The notes under the pieces are model-generated. The model did not search any database. It was not told the DNA's origin and worked only from the letters and a program-made list of their open reading frames with translations. The translations under genes were made by a program, and so were the position numbers. Of a DNA stretch of 25,105 nt, positions 1-7,629 are shown piece after piece. Numbering within the stretch: position 1 is the first letter of the stretch; every line of letters starts with the position of its first letter. Source of the DNA: CAVDAL01 sp963606965 (lineage in GTDB: Bacteria > Actinomycetota > Coriobacteriia > Coriobacteriales > QAMH01); contig CAVDAL010000011.1 of NCBI GenBank assembly GCA_963606965.1, forward strand, positions 1 through 25,105. The letters are read 5' to 3'.

Positions 1-40
1 AGCAAAGAGCCGGCGTGAAGTTTAAACTTCACGCCGGCTC
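1..40 (-). terminator. Rho-independent terminator of the four-gene surface-protein operon
   Basis: Bases 7-40 form a perfect 34-base palindrome (two 17-base halves, outer GAGCCGGCG, centre TTTAAA). It lies 42 bases past the stop codon at 83. Reading the minus strand, the stem is followed by TTTGCT, a short T-rich tract. The plus-strand side continues ATAAAATCC, so termination of minus-strand transcription is the better reading. The core resembles the terminator hairpin at 21185-21213. Confidence 0.85.
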
Positions 41-82
41 ATAAAATCCAAGCTTTAAATCAAGCTAATTTCTAGCTTTTAA

Positions 83-3000
83 TTATTCCTTGCGCAATTT
101 GCGTTCACGACGTTTTGCAATTGCAGCGGCAATGCCAGCCAAAGCAGCAGCGCCTGCAAAACCACCTAATGCATATGGCATGCTATCTGATGTATTTGGA
201 GTGTTATTGTCAACATATGAAATTTTATGCTTTGAGCCACTACCCTTATCATTTGAATCACTATTGTTCTTTGAGCCATCATTATCAGGATCAACTGGCG
301 TTGTATTGCTCTTCCAAGAAGCAACCAATGTAATGTCACCTGTTATAGCAGTTTCAAAATCAAATGCTTTGCCATCTAGCATCCAGCCTTCAAATGTATA
401 GCCATCACGTGTTGGGTCAGCTGGCTTTGTAGCTTTTGAACCATATCTAATGACTTGGTCATCTACTGTGCTGCCACCTTTGCTATTAAATTTAACAGTA
501 TATGAAGCAGCAGGGTCATTGATTAAAACAGAGCCTTTTACATAGATTGTTTTATCTGCAATCCAAACTTCTGCATCGTCAGCTGTGTAGTTGCCAAAGC
601 TAGTTGAAACTGTTAAACCACAGAACTTAATTGGACCTGCATCTGTGCCAGCTTCTAGCGCATTCGTAAGAATACCTTCATCATCAAATACATACATTCC
701 ATTGTCTTCAGCTAACCATGGAGTCATAGAAATTGTATATGTGATTTTCTTTTGCTTTGCAGAAATTTGATCTGTCTGAACGTCTTGAACAATTACAGCA
801 TCTGAACATTCTTCTTCATCAAAATCTAGATCTTTTCCTGCAGCATCTGTAAGTGTTGCACTGCCTACTGTTGCATTAGCAACCTCACTTAAATCTGTCC
901 AATCTGCAGAACTATCTTTAACATTAACTTCAACGCCAGATAATGCTGGAGTGTAATGTGCTGTAGCAATTGCACGTGAAGCAGGCATCTTGAATGTTGC
1001 TTCATCATTTTGTGGATAAAGCTTATATGTTCCTTCTGCTGTTTTAATTGTCCAATAATCAAGCTTATATTCTGTAGTCTTGCCTTTAACAGTGCCTGAC
1101 ATTGAATATTTTGAAGAACTCAAAGTCTGATTGCTGCCTTGATTTCGTACAAATCTTGTAAATTCTTTGCCAGTATTGCCATTCCAAACTTCAACTATAT
1201 ATCCGCTTGGTTCGTTATATAACCATGCATAGTTGTAGTCGCAACCAACCTTAGTATTTGTGATTCCATACCTGTCATCATCTGAATAAATAACTTCATT
1301 GAGCTTGTCTTTGAAGTTTGCGCAGCATGCAGGATTGCCTGAAATTCGTGTTGTCTTGCCTGTATATCCAACAACAGTAATGCCAATGCGGCTGTCTGCG
1401 CTAACAAGATTTTCCCCGCTTCTGTCGCCATTGATTTGTTGTTGGTCATCTTCATCATATCTCAAAGCAAGATTGCTTCTTACTGTTTTATTTTCATCTG
1501 CATAGTTGCCTGTGATTGTAATTTTGCCTTTGATGATAAATTCATGATATGACTCATTATCACAATAAACACCAGCACCATTACCAGATGTATCTGACAA
1601 GATATTATTTGTAAATGTAGTACCAATAAGTGTCATTCCATTTTCAAACCAAAGACCAGCACCATTCTTTGCTTTATTGGAATGGATTAAGCATTCAGTT
1701 GAATCTGTGACTTCAATCTTTAAATCATCTGTTGAATAGATGCCGCCGCCATTACCAGTTGCTGTATTGCTATAAATTGATGATTTTCCAGACAATTCAA
1801 TAGCACTAGTGTCGTCATCGTTATAAACGCCAGCGCCATCGACAGCCTTGTTATAGGAAATGTCAGACTCGCCAGAGACCTTTAATGTTGTAACGTCATT
1901 TAAATAAAGGCCGCCACCATTTTCAGATGCTTCGTTATAAGAAATTGTTGATGAACCATCGACAGTGATTGTTGAATCATTATAGTTGTTATAAATACCA
2001 GCACCATTTTGTGCTTTATTGCTTGAAATTTTTGAACCACTTAAAACTGAAACACTCCCAGCTCTATTGTCATAATAAATTCCGCCGCCGTCACCATTAA
2101 GTGCTGTATTTCCAGAAATTGATGAGCCATTAGAAACTTCAACATAAACTTTTTCAGCCTTAATTATATTCGGGCTTGCTGTGCAAATGCCGCCGCCATC
2201 GCCGCTGCCTGCAATATTTCCTGAAATGCTTGACTTTCCATCAATCCAAATTTTTGCGTCGTTGCCATAATAATAAATGCCGCCGCCATCTTCTGGAGTG
2301 CGATTATTTGAAACTTTTGAGCCACCATGAATATTTATGCTGATATTGCCACTTGTTGCAGAAACAAAAATGCCAGCGCCGCCAAGGCCGCCATCGGCAT
2401 AGTTATTGCTAACTTCACTATTTTGGTCAATCAAAAGTGTTGTACCTTCTGCATCACCAAGATAAATGCCGCCGCCATTACTTTCTGCATGATTATATTT
2501 AACTTTTGTATTATTTAAATACAAAGTAGAATTCAAAATTCTATCTGCAGTATCCCGAACAGGAGACATTCCAATGCCGCCACCACTGCCATTGCTTCCA
2601 GAATTTTCATCCGAAATATTGCCAGCAATTGTTACATTGTATAAATATACCTTTGATTTTGCATATTCACAGCAAATGCCAGCTCCGCTTGCTGAATCTG
2701 TCGCACCACCTGTAATCAAGCCACCATTAATTACAGTTGTACCTCTAAGCGGGTCCGACTTCCAAAAGCAATCTTTATCTTCAAGAGTACCTTTGTGCTG
2801 CGTTGTTGTGTCGCCACCATAGATTGTAAGAGATGCAGCCTTGCCCATATAAAAAACTTCACCATATGAAGAAGCATACCAATCAGAGCTTTTGCTTGCC
2901 AAACCGCGGTCGATCATATGGCCATTAAGTTCAAAAGTATAATCTCTGCCGTTTGGAATATAAATTCTTGAATCTGTATACCAATCATCATTGAGGCTAA

Positions 3001-3226
3001 TTGTTACATCCACCCCAGCCTTATTTGCTTTATTAAGCAAACTTGTAATGTCAGTAAACTCTTCAACAACTTTTTGCCCTGTCGTCTTATCTTCATAAGT
3101 AAGAGTGCCTGTGTTAGTTTGCGCTTGTGCAGGCATTACAATCGCAAGAAGAATGCAAAAAGCAAATGCAGCAATAGCAAAAGCCAAAAGCTTGCGAAAA
3201 GATAATTTTTCCAACAATAAATTCAT
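83..3226 (-). CDS. Pmp-like beta-helix surface protein with InlB-type repeat and sorting-like tail
   Basis: Predicted surface protein of 1047 residues, probably an adhesin; its ligand is unknown. Residues 1-36 are a Sec signal peptide with likely cleavage after AQA. Residues about 90-170 form an N-terminal cap (NGHMIDRG, TQHKG). About 165-580 is a right-handed beta-helix with 13 GGGIY/GAGIY ladders, each followed by strands ending SxNxA, resembling chlamydial Pmp repeats. About 675-760 is a degenerate InlB-like module ending FKMPA. About 910-972 is a clear Listeria-Bacteroides repeat (Flg_new, DGYTFEGW). A Ser/Asn/Asp linker, TPNTSD in place of LPxTG, a hydrophobic segment and RRERKLRKE close the protein. 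The frame opens with TTG at 3229, but AGGGAG at 3233-3238 sits 6 bases from the ATG at 3226, so that start was chosen. It is the last gene of the operon, 17 bases after the preceding stop. The closest relative in the window is the protein at 12308-15631. Confidence 0.93.
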   Translation of the reverse strand: MNLLLEKLSFRKLLAFAIAAFAFCILLAIVMPAQAQTNTGTLTYEDKTTGQKVVEEFTDITSLLNKANKAGVDVTISLNDDWYTDSRIYIPNGRDYTFELNGHMIDRGLASKSSDWYASSYGEVFYMGKAASLTIYGGDTTTQHKGTLEDKDCFWKSDPLRGTTVINGGLITGGATDSASGAGICCEYAKSKVYLYNVTIAGNISDENSGSNGSGGGIGMSPVRDTADRILNSTLYLNNTKVKYNHAESNGGGIYLGDAEGTTLLIDQNSEVSNNYADGGLGGAGIFVSATSGNISINIHGGSKVSNNRTPEDGGGIYYYGNDAKIWIDGKSSISGNIAGSGDGGGICTASPNIIKAEKVYVEVSNGSSISGNTALNGDGGGIYYDNRAGSVSVLSGSKISSNKAQNGAGIYNNYNDSTITVDGSSTISYNEASENGGGLYLNDVTTLKVSGESDISYNKAVDGAGVYNDDDTSAIELSGKSSIYSNTATGNGGGIYSTDDLKIEVTDSTECLIHSNKAKNGAGLWFENGMTLIGTTFTNNILSDTSGNGAGVYCDNESYHEFIIKGKITITGNYADENKTVRSNLALRYDEDDQQQINGDRSGENLVSADSRIGITVVGYTGKTTRISGNPACCANFKDKLNEVIYSDDDRYGITNTKVGCDYNYAWLYNEPSGYIVEVWNGNTGKEFTRFVRNQGSNQTLSSSKYSMSGTVKGKTTEYKLDYWTIKTAEGTYKLYPQNDEATFKMPASRAIATAHYTPALSGVEVNVKDSSADWTDLSEVANATVGSATLTDAAGKDLDFDEEECSDAVIVQDVQTDQISAKQKKITYTISMTPWLAEDNGMYVFDDEGILTNALEAGTDAGPIKFCGLTVSTSFGNYTADDAEVWIADKTIYVKGSVLINDPAASYTVKFNSKGGSTVDDQVIRYGSKATKPADPTRDGYTFEGWMLDGKAFDFETAITGDITLVASWKSNTTPVDPDNDGSKNNSDSNDKGSGSKHKISYVDNNTPNTSDSMPYALGGFAGAAALAGIAAAIAKRRERKLRKE
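185..202 (-). other. Degenerate sortase-type motif TPNTSD
   Basis: The motif sits at about residues 1010-1015, just before the hydrophobic segment and the basic tail. It has the position and shape of an LPxTG signal, but Leu is Thr and the Thr-Gly pair is Thr-Ser. Whether a sortase processes it cannot be told from sequence. Confidence 0.5.
314..502 (-). other. Listeria-Bacteroides (InlB B-type, Flg_new) repeat domain
   Basis: Residues about 910-972 match the beta-grasp repeat pattern: VKFNSKGGS, then PTRDGYTFEGW, then a closing ITLVASW. In other bacteria such repeats act as surface spacers or binding modules. The equivalent domain of the first operon gene is at 12689-12880. Confidence 0.85.
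1490..2737 (-). repeat. Beta-helix repeat block, 13 GGGIY-type rungs
   Basis: Protein-level repeats of variable length (about 25-40 residues) marked by GGGIY, GAGIY, GGGLY or GAGVY and SxNxA. In plus-strand DNA they appear as recurrent gccgccgcc or gccagcgcc clusters. The block matches 13892-15094 in the same number of rungs. Confidence 0.85.
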
Positions 3227-3243
3227 CAAATACTCCCTAAAGT

Positions 3244-6200
3244 CTATATCTTATCTTCATCGTCTTGCGCTGAATTTTCCAAAGCACACCTGCGTTTGCT
3301 ATATGCCATCATACCAGCTCCAAGTGCTGCTGCGGCTGCTGCAGCAATGCCACCGATTGGAACATCCCCTGTTGACGGTGTGCCACTACTATCTTTGCCA
3401 CCATCACTGCCAGAACCACCGTCTGAACCCTTGCCTTTTTTCTTGCCGCTTTCATCTTCATTGCCATTTTTCTTCTCATGAACTTCGCCATCAGCTAACT
3501 TACCGCGATCAAGGTCAACTGCTTCAATCTTAAGCTCTTGAGTCGGACAAGACTTAGCAGCTATATGATAATTTGCAAATGCAGCTTTATTCGAGCCTGT
3601 TGGGTTAATAACTTCAATATCTGAAATTTCAACATAAACAGTTTTTGTGTCGCGCCAGTCCTTCGGGATTGCAAACTTCATGCGATATGTATCAGTTTCA
3701 CCCGGAATAATAACTCCCCTGCCGCCATTTGCAACAAGCGCGCTATTAAGCTGTGATTTGCTAAAGCCGTCTGTATCATATTTGCATTTAGCATTCTTAT
3801 CTTGCAAATTTTCAATTGTATCTTTGCCAAACTCAACCACTTTGCTATCTACTTTTTGGCCAGTTTCAGCATCATAAAGAGTGAATGTTGCTTTTCTAGC
3901 AACAAGATTGCCATCATTCCTGATGCAGATTGAAAATTCGCAATCTTCACCAGACATGGCAAATGGCTCAGCTGTTGTTAAAGTAATAGGAGTCAAGCAC
4001 TTAACCAACGGAACGCGCACATCATAAATGTCTGCTAATGAGTTGTCGATATCCTCAATGCAACTTGCAAGGAATGTCACATAATTTTCATTGATTGTTA
4101 AACCAACAAAATTGTCGATGATATGGTCAAGTTCACAGAAGATAAATGGCTTTGTGAAAAGCCCTTCAACTTCAGCAATTGCCATGATGTAATATCTGTG
4201 CTCAATAATATCGCTTTCAATGCTGCCATCATCTGCATAATTTTGGCCAACTTTGCCATCGATATTTTGAGCATAAAATAAGAAGTGGCTATTTTCATCA
4301 ATAACAAGATCAGTTGGAACGCCGCTCTTCGGGCTAATCTTTGTAAATGTTGGGTCGCCTGAATTTTTAGGGTCGAATGAAATATGATAAATGCTTGAAA
4401 TTTCAGCACCATCTTCAGTTTTATCTTTTACTGTCGCGATGAGTTCGCCATCATCACCCCAAGGATACAATTTGTGAGCAACAGGTCCTGCTTCACCGCC
4501 GAATGAAATTAACTTAGTCACGCCAAAAGATGAAAATTGTGATGGATCATTATTCTTATAATTAGCTTCCATCTTTGCAGCGCCTGCCCAATCTTGCGTA
4601 TAGTAAGCAAAAGTTGCGCGGCGGCAATTAGCTACAGAATCAGCTTCCCATTTATAATCTTCATCATCAATCTTTACAGGGCGCATAATATAATCGTCGC
4701 CAAGCTGAGAGCCTTTTTGGCGAGTGATAGTGAAGACTTTTTCATATTGCGAATCGTCTTCCCATCTAGCAAAAATTGCAACTGCTGTTCCTTCATCTGA
4801 AATACCAGATTTTTCAGTAACTTTGCGATAAACATAAGTGCCCATCAAGCAAAAGTCCTTTGTGCCAGCAATAGAAGATACATCTGAAAAACCAGTAATG
4901 CGCGGAGTTGTTAACGTATGACCATCGCTTGTTTTGTGAACGCAAGCTGTCATTGTTGGGTCTGCAACCAAGCGGTCCGTCTTTTGATAAGTATCATACA
5001 AAGATACGAGCGAAATATAATGAGCTTGCAAGCCTTCAACCAAAGTTGTGTCATCGCCATTTGGGCGAATGCTAGATGTAACAAGCAGGCAAATATAATT
5101 TTCGCCACCGTTGCCTTCCGCCTGAGTGACATCAAATTCATAATCATACATATCTGCACGGTCGACGCCATCTATCTGTGGGTCGAAGTTAACAATATAT
5201 GGCCTGGACCAGGAATTGTCGCTATTCAAAGTATGATAAACAAGGCGCGACCTTGCTTGACCATCGCCAACATCTACTGATGCAATGCGGAAGAGCAGCG
5301 TCAAGCCTGTATATTTTGTAACAAGCAACTTCATTGTTGGATTGCTATTTACATTTTCAAACAAGATATTATCAATGCTTGGCTTAATGCCGCCGCGGTC
5401 CGTGTCTGAAATTCCCAAAACTTTTGGAGTTTGACCAGCACCGCCAGACTTCATTTCCCCCACATAGCTAAACTGCGGCAAATAGCTATCGTCAATGTTA
5501 GTTACTGATAAAACTTTGCCGCCTGCAACAATGCTTTCCTTCGGAATAATAACAATATCAGATAGCTTTTCTTCATCGCCATCATCTGTAAGATTGTCCA
5601 AACCTTCAACAATGACAGGAGCATTTTCAAGATTGGCCTGCTTGTCTGTAATGAATTCCTTCGACTTTAACATCTCTGAATTTGTGACAATCTTGGCATA
5701 CTTTTTCAAATCTTCAAAGCTTGGAGCACCATCTGAATAAACAGGAATATCATCACTCATTCCCATCTTGCCAAGGCGTTTTTGTAAAGCGCTATCAAGC
5801 ATGCTTTTTGTGAACTTATCACCAGAATCATCATAAAAAACACCATCGCTTGACACGAGCGTCTTTTTATATGAATCCCAATAGTCAGGTTTATCAATTG
5901 TCCAAATTGGCCAAGTATATTTAAAAAATGAAAATTGCGCAGTAACAACACCGCTATGACCAAAGCCACCAAGATAACGCGGCCAATTTTCACCTTCACT
6001 TGGGCAAAAATTAATGAATCCAGTAATGTAGCCACCGCCAGTAAAAGAAACAGAAGCAAACATATTAATGCCAAACCCGATTGTGCCATATATGCCAATG
6101 CTTCCGCCAACGCCAAGCGTTTTATCTTCTGGAACAAATTCAATGTCAAGAATTTTTTTCAGCTTTATACCAAGACGAAATGACGCATTTAAACTCACGT

Positions 6201-7614
6201 ACGGATTGACAATAAAATACATTGGGAAGCCGCCAAGATTCAGCGTCCAAGTTATAATCCAATCAAGCTTGCCTGAAGCTAAAGCTTGGAAAGAGCCTTC
6301 CCAAAAATCTTCTTTCCAGTCATATTTTGCCAAAGCATAAGCTTGGAGGTCATAAGAAAATTTCAAAGTTGAAGTAAATTCATGATCCCAGCTTTTCCCA
6401 TTTTTGGGGTCGTCGATAAAAGCTTTCGACTTTTCATAATCATTAAAAGCCTTCATTTGCAAATCAAACTCAGCACCAGCTTGTTCTTCTGCTGTTTGCG
6501 TTGGAAGCATGTGCCAACCTTTTTTGCCAAGGTCATTGCCTTTGTCATCATAAACGGCTATGCCGCTAATCTGAGCGCCAAGCATTGCATATCCAAATGG
6601 AGAAAAGTCATACATTATTGGGAGTTTTGGCTTCCAAATTGAAAATTTTGCATTTCCAAATGGTGGGACAAAAGTACTTGGAAATCTAATGAAATTAAGC
6701 GCCTGACCTGCGGTTTCAGGAACAATGACTTTGTTGCCTTCTTCACTTTCTTCAATTGGAGCTTCTTTTGTTTCAATATTTAAGGCTGTCCAATATTCAA
6801 TTTCTGTTTCAATAATATAAAAGCAAGCATGCAGCTCATCAAAATTTTCAAAGCATTTGCTGTCGCCTTTAAGAAGGTATTTGCCATATATGCGATATCT
6901 AGCAACATTTTTGCTTTCTCTGCTGGCAAAATTAAACCTGCCAAGATTTGTTTCTTTGCCATCCTTAATGCCAACTAAAGAAAGCGTTGGCAGCGAAGTA
7001 TTATTTGGAATCCAGAGCTCTGCTTCGATTACTTGACTTTCATCAGATTCAGAAGAAGTCATATATGTTTCTTTTGTATATTGAACATCCCATTCATTCA
7101 TGGCGATAGTTCTAAAATATGGCTTGCCATCTAATGGACGAGTTGGCGCTGTCAAAGCTGAATGAGTAATAATGCGAGCAAGCGGAATAATTACATCTCT
7201 ATAGCCATTGCATGTAACTTCAATCCTGCCATTAAAAGCTAAATAATCTGCATTTTTATCTTCAGCAAGGTCTTCCAAATCAAAGATGATTTTGCCTTCT
7301 TCATTGGATGTGCCTTCCACGCTTTTATCATTGAATCTGGAAGTTATCTTCACATGGCAATTTGGCACAACAATTGGATTTTGCGGATCTGTTACATCAT
7401 ATGTAATAACACCAAGTTCTGTGCGACCAACAACCATAATGTCAGTTTCAATTGAGCTTTTGCCATCTGCAGCATATGCCTTTTTTGCTCCAAATGGCAA
7501 AACAGAAAATGCATCTTGCATTCCTTCAATTTGTGGAAGGAACAAAGACGATGCCATTGCAACTCCACCTGCAATAAAGCTTCTTCTTGAAATGCCCTTG
7601 CTTGCGCCTGCCAT
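3244..7614 (-). CDS. Giant Tat-exported multidomain surface protein with TPSTGD sorting-like tail
   Basis: A 1456-residue protein that I cannot assign to a named family. Residues 9-17 read SRRSFIAGG, a twin-arginine (Tat) signal, followed by a hydrophobic stretch and a likely cut after AYA near residue 48. Residues about 57-150 look like a prealbumin or carboxypeptidase-regulatory beta-sandwich. About 410-575 is rich in aromatic residues and glycine in alternating patterns. About 690-1200 has repeated four-strand patterns suggesting a beta-propeller. About 1205-1335 resembles a CARDB-type adhesion domain. A Lys/Gly/Ser linker, TPSTGD (1412-1417), a hydrophobic segment and SKRR follow. The end is an unusual acidic tail, SAQDDEDKI. 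The start is supported by AAGGAG at 7623-7628, 8 bases upstream, overlapping the stop of the preceding gene and suggesting translational coupling. It has no paralogue in the window. Its role is probably ligand or substrate binding at the surface, which is inference. Confidence 0.92.
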   Translation of the reverse strand: MAGASKGISRRSFIAGGVAMASSLFLPQIEGMQDAFSVLPFGAKKAYAADGKSSIETDIMVVGRTELGVITYDVTDPQNPIVVPNCHVKITSRFNDKSVEGTSNEEGKIIFDLEDLAEDKNADYLAFNGRIEVTCNGYRDVIIPLARIITHSALTAPTRPLDGKPYFRTIAMNEWDVQYTKETYMTSSESDESQVIEAELWIPNNTSLPTLSLVGIKDGKETNLGRFNFASRESKNVARYRIYGKYLLKGDSKCFENFDELHACFYIIETEIEYWTALNIETKEAPIEESEEGNKVIVPETAGQALNFIRFPSTFVPPFGNAKFSIWKPKLPIMYDFSPFGYAMLGAQISGIAVYDDKGNDLGKKGWHMLPTQTAEEQAGAEFDLQMKAFNDYEKSKAFIDDPKNGKSWDHEFTSTLKFSYDLQAYALAKYDWKEDFWEGSFQALASGKLDWIITWTLNLGGFPMYFIVNPYVSLNASFRLGIKLKKILDIEFVPEDKTLGVGGSIGIYGTIGFGINMFASVSFTGGGYITGFINFCPSEGENWPRYLGGFGHSGVVTAQFSFFKYTWPIWTIDKPDYWDSYKKTLVSSDGVFYDDSGDKFTKSMLDSALQKRLGKMGMSDDIPVYSDGAPSFEDLKKYAKIVTNSEMLKSKEFITDKQANLENAPVIVEGLDNLTDDGDEEKLSDIVIIPKESIVAGGKVLSVTNIDDSYLPQFSYVGEMKSGGAGQTPKVLGISDTDRGGIKPSIDNILFENVNSNPTMKLLVTKYTGLTLLFRIASVDVGDGQARSRLVYHTLNSDNSWSRPYIVNFDPQIDGVDRADMYDYEFDVTQAEGNGGENYICLLVTSSIRPNGDDTTLVEGLQAHYISLVSLYDTYQKTDRLVADPTMTACVHKTSDGHTLTTPRITGFSDVSSIAGTKDFCLMGTYVYRKVTEKSGISDEGTAVAIFARWEDDSQYEKVFTITRQKGSQLGDDYIMRPVKIDDEDYKWEADSVANCRRATFAYYTQDWAGAAKMEANYKNNDPSQFSSFGVTKLISFGGEAGPVAHKLYPWGDDGELIATVKDKTEDGAEISSIYHISFDPKNSGDPTFTKISPKSGVPTDLVIDENSHFLFYAQNIDGKVGQNYADDGSIESDIIEHRYYIMAIAEVEGLFTKPFIFCELDHIIDNFVGLTINENYVTFLASCIEDIDNSLADIYDVRVPLVKCLTPITLTTAEPFAMSGEDCEFSICIRNDGNLVARKATFTLYDAETGQKVDSKVVEFGKDTIENLQDKNAKCKYDTDGFSKSQLNSALVANGGRGVIIPGETDTYRMKFAIPKDWRDTKTVYVEISDIEVINPTGSNKAAFANYHIAAKSCPTQELKIEAVDLDRGKLADGEVHEKKNGNEDESGKKKGKGSDGGSGSDGGKDSSGTPSTGDVPIGGIAAAAAAALGAGMMAYSKRRCALENSAQDDEDKI
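3364..3381 (-). other. Sortase-type motif TPSTGD
   Basis: Residues 1412-1417, directly before an alanine-rich hydrophobic segment and SKRR. The form is PxTG but with Thr in place of the usual Leu. Confidence 0.6.
7564..7590 (-). other. Twin-arginine signal motif SRRSFIAGG
   Basis: Residues 9-17 fit the S-R-R-x-F-hydrophobic consensus and are followed by a moderately hydrophobic segment and an AYA cleavage site. Signals of this type direct folded proteins to TatABC. The other three operon proteins carry ordinary Sec-type signals. Confidence 0.85.
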
Positions 7615-7622
7615 TTTTAAAG

Positions 7623-7629
7623 CTCCTTA
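7623..7629 (-). promoter_or_regulatory. Ribosome binding site overlapping the upstream stop codon
   Basis: The minus strand reads TAAGGAG: the TAA is the stop of the gene ending at 7627, and AAGGAG is the Shine-Dalgarno sequence for the ATG at 7614. The overlap points to coupled translation of the two proteins. Confidence 0.8.

Noticed and set aside
7..40. Perfect palindrome as attachment site or operator
   Set aside because: Its position just past an operon's last stop and the following TTTGCT fit a terminator; no integrase or phage gene is present.
1740..2600. Regularly spaced gccgccgcc/gccagcgcc words resembling a CRISPR or satellite array
   Set aside because: They are Gly-Gly-Gly and Gly-Ala-Gly codons of beta-helix rungs, with variable spacing and no conserved 25-40 base repeat.
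83..3226. Autotransporter (chlamydial Pmp type) assignment
   Set aside because: The ladder motif is similar, but there is no C-terminal outer-membrane barrel; the protein ends with a Gram-positive sorting-like tail.
3227..3229. TTG at 3229 as start of the last operon gene
   Set aside because: It is only 3 bases from the Shine-Dalgarno; the ATG one codon later has the usual 6-base spacing.
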